From assembly GCF_000151665.1 (NCBI RefSeq), contig NW_013171838.1, positions 571,001 through 635,000 of the forward strand: 64,000 nt of DNA, in the 5' to 3' direction. The DNA comes from Blastocystis hominis (Eukaryota; Sar; Bigyra; Opalinata; Blastocystidae). Numbering within the stretch: position 1 is the stretch's first letter; the number at the start of each line of letters is the position of its first letter. A program made the position numbers and the translations under genes. Shown here piece by piece: positions 32,110 to 42,170 of this stretch. The notes beneath the pieces were generated by a model. The model had not been told where the DNA came from. It was given only the letters and a program-made list of their open reading frames with translations, and ran no database searches.

Positions 32110-32738
32110 TCATAGAAAAAACAATTTCCATGATTCAGTCCATTCTCAACCTTATGATCTGTCGCTTTTAGATTGCCATATTGATCTCGTTCATACCACA
32201 ATTTTGAATCATCTGTCCTTATAGAAATATAAGGATATTGATGACCGTCCTTGAAAACGCCTTTATATATAACTTCCCCTTCTTCAGTGTATTCTACCCC
32301 GATTCCATATCGGTAGCCATTTTTCAAATATCTCTGAAAGGAAAGCTTTCCAGATCGGTGGTAGAAAGTGCATGTTCCATTCGCCACACCTTTTTCGTAA
32401 GTAAACGTCGCTACTTTTATATTATCGTGAGTATAAATATTAGCCTCACCATCATAATAATCATTTTTGATAGACGTAACTAAAGTAGAGTCATTATGAT
32501 AATTTCCAGCTTGATGTGTAGCTAGTCCATTGTCTATAGCAATATGAGTAATAAGAAATTCGTCCGAAATAGACTAATCCCAATTTATTGCCACTTCCAC
32601 ACATTTTGTACCTGGAAGTGTATTAATTGGGGTTCCATTTATATCGGCAATTATTACTACTATAGATATATTTATAGAGTTTATTATTTGTATACAATTG
32701 TCCCTATTTACAGAAAATGAATAGAGTTCAATAGCCAT
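32106..32738 (-). CDS. MORN-like repeat protein, 201 aa
   Basis: Two exons (32601-32738, 32106-32573), 27-nt intron. The protein has a short hydrophobic start, then MORN-like repeats: GTCTFYHRSGKLSFQRYLKN, GYRYGIGVEYTEEGEVIYKG and GNLKATDHKVENGLNHGNC. These resemble the toxin-like/variant MORN module and the MORN part of the three large genes nearby (34.5, 36.9 and 61 kb). The stop falls where a further family block starts in another frame, so the gene may be truncated. MORN repeats usually act in protein or membrane contact; the role here is unknown. Confidence 0.5.
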
Positions 32739-34528
32739 AATAAATGCTTGTTTTTTGAATAGCAAAATTATGGACTCTTTATTGATCTCTATCTTTCAAA
32801 TTAGAAATATTGGAGCAGTAGTTAAAATGTAAAAATTATTTGTCGTATTTTTCATAACTGTGAATTACCACATACTTGAGTGGTTTGTAGAGTTGTATTA
32901 TCTCTTCTCTTGGTCTGATTGATGGCAGTAGTATACTTATTGGTATTGGAAACCGGGTCCTATGCTTCATTTGCTTTGTGAAGTGTAGTTGTTGCAGTAT
33001 GGTACAAAAGCATAATTCATAATAAGTAGATTATTATTATTATTATTAGTAGTAGTAGTAGTAGTATTTGATTTCAGAAACAGCGGTCACCCGTTTTCGA
33101 CAATTACATCTTTTTCTCATGATCGTTGGTAGATATGTCATATCCGCAGCTTAAGATGATAGGAAACGAACTCAATCACGATATATTGTAATCAGGACAT
33201 TATAACGTTGATGGACACATACAGCTAGTTTCAAGAATGGACTTGGGTTATCAGATGGTGCAGCAATATCAATGTAATTTCTGTACCATTTGAATGTGAA
33301 ACTCCACGAGTGAAGAACGCTATGGGGTAATGAATCACTGATGATCTTAGTCACAATAATCACTATGATATAGATCATATTTCACGCCAGTATTCCTATT
33401 ATCAAAGAGTCAAATCTAAAGTCAAAAACCATCAAACCATACAGTTATCTAGGTTTTTACCAAAGAATGGTTTTACACGCAATTTAGATAGATTCTCTAT
33501 CGGCTAAGTGTGGAGAATAACAATGCAGTAGTTTGTGGTTATCATATATTATCTTATCAGCGCCATAAGTGAAATGTGATAAAGCAACCTGTACGGGATT
33601 AAAAATAGATAGCACTAGGAAATAGATTAGCTAGAAGATTGTATACGAAATTTAGAGTACTTTCTCCTTATCATATTGTAACAAACGGAATCAAAGCGAT
33701 TGATGGGGTAGAGGGTTTGTCGGGATGCGTTATGCTACAACAAGGGATGCACGTTCGCTGAATAGAATGATTTGGAGTGTGTGGCTCTAATGCTCATGAA
33801 TCTTTTTTGTATCAACTTGTAAAAGAAAGAAAGAAAGAAACAATTCACTGACCTGCAGATGATCTTGAGTGGGCTGTTTACCGCCTACTACGTCAGTACC
33901 ATTCGGCCTTCGACTCTTCCCAGCAGACCACGTTAGGAGTTTGCTGAAAGAAACAATATCATCGGGTTTTGTGTTTGCTTTTTTAACTTAAGGTTTTTCA
34001 TGTTGAACAGAGAGGTTGGCAACACCGATTACCTTTCTTATAATTTTCATCCAATCAAGTACCCCTTCCATATTATTGGTAGGAACAAAAACTCACAGTA
34101 TTGTTTTATCACCATTGATTTGATTGATACTGTGTAATAAGGTACTATGATGGAATGAAGGTAGATGAGTGCCAGCCTCTAAGATACGTGATCATCAGAA
34201 TAGTACAGTAAGCTGTAAATTAGGAATGACAAACAAGCGTAAAACTGTATCATACTGGCTCAACCTATTTATTGACGATGTACACAATCATGAACGGTTA
34301 ACATTTTTCACTAATAAAGTTGTTTTTTATTTTATAGTAAATAAATATAAACATTATCATAAATTTGTATTCCCCACAATGATTTCCTACTTATTCTGCA
34401 AGTTTACCATTTAGACACAATGTTTGATTTCAATATATATATGGTACCTCTTGAAAAAACGATATCACAGTTTACATTCACTCACTTTAACGTAATAAAT
34501 CCTAATTCTTGTTTTGTTGGAAACGATA
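32739..34528. other. AT-rich stretch, no gene recognised
   Basis: About 1.8 kb. Contents: a trinucleotide microsatellite (TAT then TAG units) at 33028-33068, a GAAA run at about 33821-33841, and a GC-richer patch at about 33848-33945 whose minus strand is open for some 65 codons (LLTWSAGKSRRPNGTDVVGG is the best piece). That patch looks like an old coding fragment but matches nothing I know. No RNA gene seen. Confidence 0.45.
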
Positions 34529-36316
34529 ATGGGTTCTGATTGTATTTTTTGTTTGGATAGTTAAGAGATAGTCGGCAAGAGTGAGAAAGGAGGATCTGAG
34601 TTTCTTCTACACGGATTTATGTCATGTGGCCATCCAGAGATCTTAACTAGGAATGGAATAAAATACACAGCCCAACGATATCAGGGAGATCATAAAAACG
34701 AATTTCTGTTGCGTTCCAAAAAGGGCGATGTACTTCTGTACGAAAATAATGTATTAAAACAACGATGGAAAGAAACTAAAAAAGGAGTAAAATCAGAGGA
34801 GTTCATTGCCTACAAAAATGGTCGAGTCGATTTTCGCCAACGATTCCAAGATATTTTCGAACAGCAAGACTATTATCGAATAACCAACCACAAAAAAGGA
34901 CCGTATATGGATATCTGGTCAATGAACACAAATCGTTTAATATATCATGGGGAATACAATGAAAGATATCAGAGAGCTGGCTGGGGTATAGAATATGATG
35001 AAGAAAGTGGAGATATTGTTGTGGAAGGTGTTTGGAACGATGGCTTTATGATAGAAATAATTCGACTCTTTAAGGGAGACACGATGACAGAATTGAAGCG
35101 AAATGGTTCAGCTAGTTTGGATCCAACAAAACGAATTCCGATTTATGTAGGTGGCTTTCGCTATGATGAAGATAATGAAACGTTTGTTCGTGAAGGGATA
35201 GGATGTCTGATTGATGAAAAGACTGGAATCGCTACTCGAGAATGTGAATGGAGAGATGGAGAAGAAGTGAGTGGAATAAATCTGAATGATGGCTGGTATG
35301 GCCTGCAAGGAAGGTATAAGCCGCGCTTACTACCTGATATAAAACAAACAGTCATGGAAACAAGGGATTTATACGATCTAAATTTGCAAGTAACGAACTT
35401 GACGATCTCATCGAATTGTTGTAATGATATGGGTATATTGGATCTGAATCAATTCAAGCGTTTACGATCTATTAACATCGGCAATAATTGCTTTGAATCC
35501 GTTCAAACATTCCAAATCGACGGATTGAACCAATTGAAAACTATAATAATCGGAATCGAGTCATTCACTTGTGAAAAGCAGGCCGGTTGGAACTATATCA
35601 AAGCAAATAACAAGTCGAAGTCATTCCACATATTGAATTGTGAATCACTGGAATCGATAGAAATTGGTGAATTCAGTTTCAGTGATTTTGCTGGCGACTT
35701 TGAATTGAAGACTCTACCAAAATTGCGATCCATCCAGATTGGTAAAATTAGAAGTAAGTCATGCAATTTCTATAATAGTTCATTTGTGATACGAAGTATT
35801 CATGGGAATTACGTATTGATTGAATAGATCTTCCAAATTTACAATACATCACTTTAGGTAATTGTGTGTTCTGTAGATCGATCTCAACAATAATCGAAAG
35901 TATTACACGAATTTGAGCGACTTGATTGATTAGATCTTCCATTATTAGAATCCATACAACTTGGTACATGGGTACTCATGAGAAGTGATGTCCTAAGTTC
36001 TTTGATAATGCGAAGTATGAATGAAATGGTTACATGTAATGATTCTCTAGATCTACCCAGTTTATACTATTTCCATTCAGAAGGAGATTGTATGCGTTAT
36101 ATACAAAAAGTGATTTTGGAAAGTAGTTAGTTAGATTGAGTATTGATTGTTTATAGATATTCCAAGATGTCTGGATGTCGGTCTACCTCATTCATTCGAG
36201 AATATCCGATCAAAAACTGTAATAAGTATTTCTTAATGCCTATTGCTTTATTTATAGATACTTCATCTATGCTCGCTGATCTTTTGACAAACAAAATAAA
36301 CAAAGTTCTATCTTAA
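34529..36316 (+). CDS. MORN + leucine-rich-repeat protein 1 (exon-per-LRR family)
   Basis: Seven exons: 34529-34541, 34572-35795, 35828-35899, 35934-36014, 36051-36122, 36157-36225, 36258-36316; introns 30-36 nt, 529 aa. A 13-nt first exon (ATG + three codons + T) is followed by MORN-like repeats (LIYHGEYNERYQRAGWGIEY; YVGGFRYDEDNETFVREG) and then LRRs of the form LRSINIGNNCFESVQTFQI and LESIEIGEFSFSDFAGDFEL. Each of the next four exons codes one LRR-like unit (LPNLQYITLG...), all flanked by phase-1 introns, with sizes 72, 81, 72 and 69 nt. No signal peptide or membrane helix is obvious. BspA-like LRRs in gut protists are often surface proteins, but nothing here proves that. TGTTTGTT at 36354-36361. 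Confidence 0.85.
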
Positions 36317-36481
36317 TACCACTATTTGTTATCATCAGCCAAAAAAGACCACTTGTTTGTTGATTATTATATTTTTTCAATTATTTATACTCTCTAACTA
36401 ATTTAGGTAGATAATATCTATACTCTCTTTTTATTATCTTAAACAGGATACTATCCAATTCCACTGATAATAATAATAAGT

Positions 36482-36524
<43 letters not shown>

Positions 36525-36946
36525 ATTCCTCGATTTTTCAAACCCTTTTCTGTTTACTGCATATGTTACGTTGATACAATCATATCTTATGTATCTGTTG
36601 CTTACTCGCAATATACGATAATGCCTGATACAAGCGTTTCTACTGGAATACATTCACAATGCTACGTAATATATGCTACCCGTTCATGTTATTCTTGTAT
36701 ATTACTTTTACATTGACATTGAGTCAGCCAGTAAAAGTTTGTTATTGGTATACTCTTATTATTATGTTCCTTCGAGTGTAATTTTTCAATTACAAACTTG
36801 TGATTTTTGTTTTTCAAAGCGTTTTGGTATGGATTCCTACAGTATAAATCTGTGTAGGAATCACGGTAAGTGTTTACAGAAGGAATAAGGGATAGAATAG
36901 AACTGTATAATTTTATATAGCTACTTTTTCTTCTAATCTACCATCA
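36317..36946. other. Intergenic region with a TAG/GTA trinucleotide repeat
   Basis: 630 bp between two paralogous genes on the same strand. A pure GTA repeat of about 14 units lies at 36481-36523. No gene recognised. Confidence 0.6.
36354..36361 (+). terminator. TGTTTGTT 3'-end motif of MORN+LRR gene 1
   Basis: Perfect motif 37 nt after the TAA in the last exon, independent support for the spliced 3' end of the gene. Confidence 0.7.
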
Positions 36947-38492
36947 ATGCAACATATTGCAGATTTTATCAATTCTACTATTTCTATCGCCAGTTTTAGA
37001 GATTCCATAATAAAAAATGTTCATGGATTTGTGAATGAGAAAATGAAACCAAATGGCTGGATTTCACTCATATTGAGTAATAGAGAATGTGTGGTATTGC
37101 AATTCAATAATGGAATATTCATGAATCAAGGGTTTGTCCTCAATGAGCAGAAAGTGTTGAAAGTGTTTGGAAATCATCAATTTGGTGTTATTTCATATAA
37201 TGAAGAACAATCCATAGAAGTAGAAGAAGGAATAGTGGATTTGGATCATGGAAGTCGATTTGAAGGATTGGTATTGGTAGAAAACGAAGGTAAAATAGGA
37301 ATTCCATTTGGATATGGTGAAATGTATGATGATGATGGATTCTTGATGTACAAGGGCATAATGATCAATTGGAAACGATTTGGATATGGAACGAGTTATC
37401 ATAATAATGGTTTGGTTGAATATGAAGGATATTGGTGTGATGATAATCGATTTGGAATTGGAAAAGTGTATGATCGATATGGTAAATTAGTGAATGAATG
37501 TGAATGGTGTAATGGAATTGAATGTGATATTGATGAAAAATATGAAGGAGATGGAAGCAAACCACTGAATATCGGAATGAAACATTTGAAACTGACTGAC
37601 AAATGTGTATTGGTTGATTGGGATGTTTCTTGGTTTTTGAATTTGGAATCAATCGAAATCGGCAATGAATGTTTTGGATCAGTGAAAACATTCAAAATCG
37701 ATGGACTGAATCGGTTGAAAACGATCAAAATCGGAAAGAACTCATATACAGAAGCAAGATATCTTGGAGGACACGATAAATCGAAATCATTCCACATATT
37801 GAATTGTGAATCATTGGAATCGATTGAAATCGGTGAATATAGTTTCAGTGATTTTGCTGGCGACTTTGAATTGAAGAATCTACCACAATTACAATCCATT
37901 CAAATTGGGGAAATTAACTCTTCTTCATGTAATTTTTATTCTAGTTCGTTTTTGATTCGAGGTAATGATATGATATTGAATATTTGGGTAATGATTAGAT
38001 CTGCCAAATCTACAATGCATTACATTAGGAAATTGGACATTTGGGAATTGCGTATCAACAATAATCGAAAGTATTGAATGAATTTGATTGAAATGATTGA
38101 TGTAGATCTTCCATCCTTACAATCCATTCAACTCGGTGAATATGCACTTTTAGGAAATTATGATAATAAATCAAGTTCATTGATAATGCGAAGTATAGAT
38201 GCAATGATTCGAAATGATTGAATATAGATCTTCCAAAATTATCAATAATGACTTCTGAAGGATGGAGTTTTGGATTTAGCTATATATGTATCTTTGAAAG
38301 TATGGAGAAATATGATGCCTTTTGATTGCAATTAGATATTCCAAGTCTTCAAAATGTTCACCTCCCTGAATCATTTCTGTCTGTTCGATATAAAAGAGTC
38401 ACCAGTAAGTTTTCGCAAAGAGTTTATCATACACAGATGTTCCATCTGGTCTAACCAAATGGATGAGAAGGAAAAGGTGCTTGTGTTGTTAG
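36947..38492 (+). CDS. MORN + leucine-rich-repeat protein 2 (exon-per-LRR family)
   Basis: Six exons: 36947-37961, 37999-38070, 38106-38192, 38228-38299, 38336-38404, 38437-38492; introns 32-37 nt, 456 aa. Three MORN-like repeats (GYGEMYDDDGFLMYKG; GYGTSYHNNGLVEYEG; GIGKVYDRYGKLVNE) precede LRRs nearly identical in places to gene 1 (SFHILNCESLESIEIGEYSF; FELKNLPQLQSIQIGE). The four LRR exons measure 72, 87, 72 and 69 nt, all phase 1-1. The N-terminus differs from genes 1 and 3 and lacks the 13-nt first exon. The last exon gives NVPSGLTKW... and a basic end RRKRCLCC. Tandem paralogue of gene 1. Confidence 0.85.
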
Positions 38493-38977
38493 TGCTCGAG
38501 AATATAATGTTATTCTTTGTCTTTACTACATGACACGATAATACTATTCTATTGTTCAATCATGATTGCTGCTTATTCTTTTCTGCATTGTAACGTGCTT
38601 TCTATATTTTTCGGTCATGTAATCACTCAAGTATTTCCTCTTATTGGATAATCGAGACAATTATCATATGCTTATCTTCGTATAAATAATAATAAATGAA
38701 GTACAGAATCAATGAGTTGTGTTCAATCAGATAATGTTGTCATTCTCTCTTTCCAAGTTTCTATGAACAATTGTTACAAGTTAGTGTGTTTTTAGTCGTG
38801 TATTGCATTGTTCTGTTGTTTGTTTCTAGACATGCTGTTGGGGCACCTTTGTCACTCACATCACGAATTCGATTCTCATCTTGCTATACATTTCTTTGAT
38901 ACATGCCATGCTTTTCCCCATCCCATATCAAAATACTCTCTCTCTCTCTCTCTATGTAATACAAAACAAACAATCCC
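38493..38977. other. Intergenic region, edge of AT-rich island
   Basis: 485 bp without a recognisable gene. A plus-strand TTGTTTGTTTC lies at about 38816-38826, and a (CT)n run at about 38938-38953 next to the 3' end of importin alpha. Either the 3' UTR of gene 2 is long or another small gene was missed. Confidence 0.5.
38965..38972 (-). terminator. TGTTTGTT motif 5 nt after the importin alpha stop
   Basis: Minus-strand TGA (38978-38980), the 5 nt GGGAT, then TGTTTGTT. The expected poly(A) site lies at or one base past the stop, so the 3' UTR would be essentially absent. Confidence 0.8.
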
Positions 38978-40695
38978 TCAATTTATGTCATTAAAACTAA
39001 TCTCGTCCTCAAATCCAAAATGTCGCTCAATAAAGTCTTTCGTCTTTTCGTACGTGGATTCATCTATCGCTTCTAATTTTTCAATGTTGTCCAGACATCC
39101 GCAATCACTTAACATTTGCGTAATTACAGCAGACTGCAAGTTTCCATTCTGCATCATAAACTTCTCATACTACACTCGATGTCTCTTCCAACACCTACGA
39201 CCAAAATGCGATCCAGCGAGTCGATGATGATCGAGATCAGCTTGCTTCCCGATTCATTCACCAGCATCGAGGAGATCGCAGGAATTGCGTCTTCCACAGA
39301 CACCAGCAACCCAATCTGCATCATATTGCCGCCACAGAACGCGTTGCAGACCGCCCAGCACGCTTCCTTCTGCACATCGGACCGTCCAGACCGAATCAGC
39401 TCCACCAGCACCGGGATCAGATCGTAGTTAATCACCACCTACTCCTCACTCCGCCTTCTCTCTCGCACCTGCACCTGATCCACCGTTCCCGCCGTGATGT
39501 TCGACAAGCACCAGGCCGCTTCCTTCACGATCAGCGGGTTGGAGCTCGCCAGCAAGTTCCCCAGATACTCCACCACGTTCAGATTCAGGCACTGCTGCGT
39601 CTGCTCGTCGTCTCCCGCCAGCACGTTGCCCACCGTGCGCAGCGCGGGCGTCACCACCTTGCTGTTCGACTTGCTCAGCAGCTGCACGATGCTCGGCAGC
39701 ACGCCCATCTGCAGAATGTACTGCGCGTTAGTTAGCCGCTCTCTCCGCCCCTACCGCCGTGTTGCGCTTGTTGTAGTCGGTAATGAACGCGAAGCACCAG
39801 CAGGCGTCCGTCACCACGTCCTCCTGGCTGTCCTGCAGCATCTGCAGCATGTACGGCAGACAGATCTTCACGCGCTCGAAGTCCGTCGGCTGGTCGTCGC
39901 GCGTGCGGCACAGATTCGACAGCAGCCACACGCCGTTCTTCTGGAAGAAGGACGTGCAGTCCTCCTGCATGGTGAGAGAGAAAAAAGACCGAATCGCACT
40001 TTGTTGAGCTGCTTCAGAATCAATTCGACGCCTCCCGCGTTGATGATGTCGTCACGACTCTGCGCGTTGTCGCCGGCGATGTTGCCCAGCGCCCAGCTCG
40101 CTTGCTCGCGCACGCCCACGTCGGGAGACTCGATGAGACGAAGCAAAATGGGAAGGGCGCCACACTGAATGACGACTGCAGTCTTGGCTTGAGGCATGGC
40201 GAGAGAGGGTACCTGCTCTTTGGTTCCGGAGGCGATATTCGTGATGACCCACGCCGCTTCGTATTGAAGACTGGGGCAATTGTCGTAATTTAAGAAGGAA
40301 ACGAAACGAGGAACCAAACCTGTTGAAATGACCAAGTCGATAGGAGGATGGTGGTCTGGACGCTTGAAACGAAAAAGAAATGGTACCGTTCGAAAGTAAT
40401 TTTCTGAAAAACATTACATCATTCACGAGGTTCTGCGGATCTCTTGTTTCATCGCGGATATTGTTCGCATGTTCCTCGACCTATCGAATTATCAAACCAT
40501 TTCACAGAATACTTCCTCATATGTAATCTGCTGTCCATAGTTCTTTTGTAACGAATCCAGAAATCCGGCTTCTCCTCTCTTTCTTTTGATAATATTTTCG
40601 CGTCTAGCCCGGCTACTTGAAGACAAGATCGAGGTTAGCCGCTGATTTGACTGGTCCATTGTTTTACTTCCTTTCAACGAGACGTTGATGCTCAT
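38978..40695 (-). CDS. Importin subunit alpha (karyopherin alpha)
   Basis: Adaptor that binds nuclear localisation signals and importin beta. Eight exons, introns 29-35 nt, 498 aa. A short importin-beta-binding region (SSSSRARRENIIKRKRGE) precedes ARM repeats with their signatures: PSLQYEAAWVITNIASGTKE, VREQASWALGNIAGD, VVTDACWCFAFITDYN, VKEAAWCLSNITAGT and VQKEACWAVCNAF. The C-terminus has CGCLDNIEKLEAIDESTYE as in all importin alphas. The intron after SGTKEQ is 30 nt and open in frame; removing it restores the family consensus. One intron carries CTAACTAAC near its 3' end, a branch-point-like sequence. Start is 40695; ATG 40659 is the alternative. Confidence 0.96.
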
Positions 40696-40878
40696 GTTCA
40701 AAACAGAAGCAAATAGGGTATAAGATGGAAAATAAACTATGGAGAATTCTTCACCATTCATTATTCAGGTTTTGAAATACTAAGGAGTTTGGATTCGAAC
40801 GATTTTCAGGAGTGGTCTTATTGTGTTACAAATAAACAGAAAAACGGAAATAAAAGAACGAGGTTATTCAGACAATGA

Positions 40879-42053
40879 TCATGCACTCTCAGAACTATCC
40901 ACAAATATGTTTATAAGGAGGGATAGAGCGCCCCCGAGCGTTAAAACTCCGACAAAAGAGCCGATTCTCCAGTAGAACATTTGTTTGTCTTGTTCGTACG
41001 CTTCTCGCACTACAAATCACAAAATCAGACGGTTCAAACTCATCTTTTCTTCTTCCGACTCTTCCTTCTTCGATTCATCTACACAATAGACTGGAAACTG
41101 ATCCACTACAGGGCGTCTTCCGTGTGGTAAAACAGAATTTCTTGTCAGCATTTTCGATCTTTAGCTGCTGGTGAGTAACGAACAGATTCGTGGAAATGGC
41201 AGGATTGTCCTTTCCTTCCACAGGCGTAAAATAGGAAAACAAAAATTGGTCATAAAACTCCATCAAATGAGGATAGTCTTCCACCAAATAAAGCAATGAC
41301 TCAGGATACTGCTTCACCCTTGCAAGATGCGCGAAAAGAGCCACGTCGAGCGATGAAGGTCTGAATCACAGCAATAAAAATCGATTACTTGTCTCCGTAC
41401 AAGTAGCTACCCTGCTTTTGTGTGTCCAAACGGTTATTTAGAACGAAATACAGTGCTTCCAGCGCCTCAGTGATCTATTCGTAATCAACCTCGCGACTTT
41501 TTGGTACTTCTTTCTCACTGATCGTGATGGCCTTGTGAAATCGTTGCAGTCGTCTCCAAGTTTGCCAACAGTTTGAAAAGGCATAAGAATAGCCAGAGAG
41601 ACTTCCCATAACTGGCTTGTAAAGGGATGTAACCACCTTTTGGACGTTTGATGCTCGCATCCACAGCTTTTGCTTCTAAAAATAAAGGAATCGAGCTTCC
41701 CGAACAAAGAGCAAATCTCCGAATGTGTGTAAAACTCGTGAGAAGAGAGCAATCTCTGCACGGTCGATTTCCGAGAAGTCTAGGTCAATATCTGTGTACT
41801 ATGACATAGTGAGAAGCAAAATTGATTCTACATTTTCCTTTAAATAGGGTATCGCTTGATCTTCTTCGATAATGGCTCTCTTGTCTTGCAAATAGGGTAA
41901 ACTGGAAACCACTTTCCCGGAGTAAAAGTCATAATTTTCTTCCTCGTAATAGATACCAGCAACTCGCAAATATGCCTATTTCGTCAAGATCCGCTCCATT
42001 CGATTTACATGGATTTCCCATGCATATTCAAACTGATAAAGTGTTAAACTCAT
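40879..42053 (-). CDS. Metaxin / SAM37-like outer-membrane import component
   Basis: GST-fold subunit of the sorting and assembly machinery that inserts beta-barrel proteins in the organelle outer membrane. Eight exons, introns 28-33 nt, 318 aa. The N-terminal thioredoxin-like half includes SSLPYLQDKRAIIEEDQAIP and IPYLKEN; the C-terminal GST half has the metaxin signature DKPSSLDVALFAHLARVKQY and YPHLMEFYDQFLFSYF. After an acidic Lys/Glu linker, a hydrophobic helix near the end (GSFVGVLTLGGALSLLINIF) fits a tail anchor. Identity rests on the PSSLD motif and overall layout. Confidence 0.88.
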
Positions 42054-42111
42054 CGTATTCTGCGTTTTTTTAAATGACAAAAATACGCCCACTTTTTGGA
42101 ATTCATATCAG

Positions 42112-42143
42112 AACAAACAAACAAACAAACAAACAAACAAACA
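42112..42143. repeat. (ACAA)n run overlapping minus-strand 3'-end motifs
   Basis: Eight ACAA units; on the minus strand this reads TTGTTTGTTTG repeatedly and so holds several overlapping TGTTTGTT motifs, about 28 nt after the ABCG stop codon. Confidence 0.8.
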
Positions 42144-42170
42144 ATGAATCATTCAATCAATCGAAAAGCG

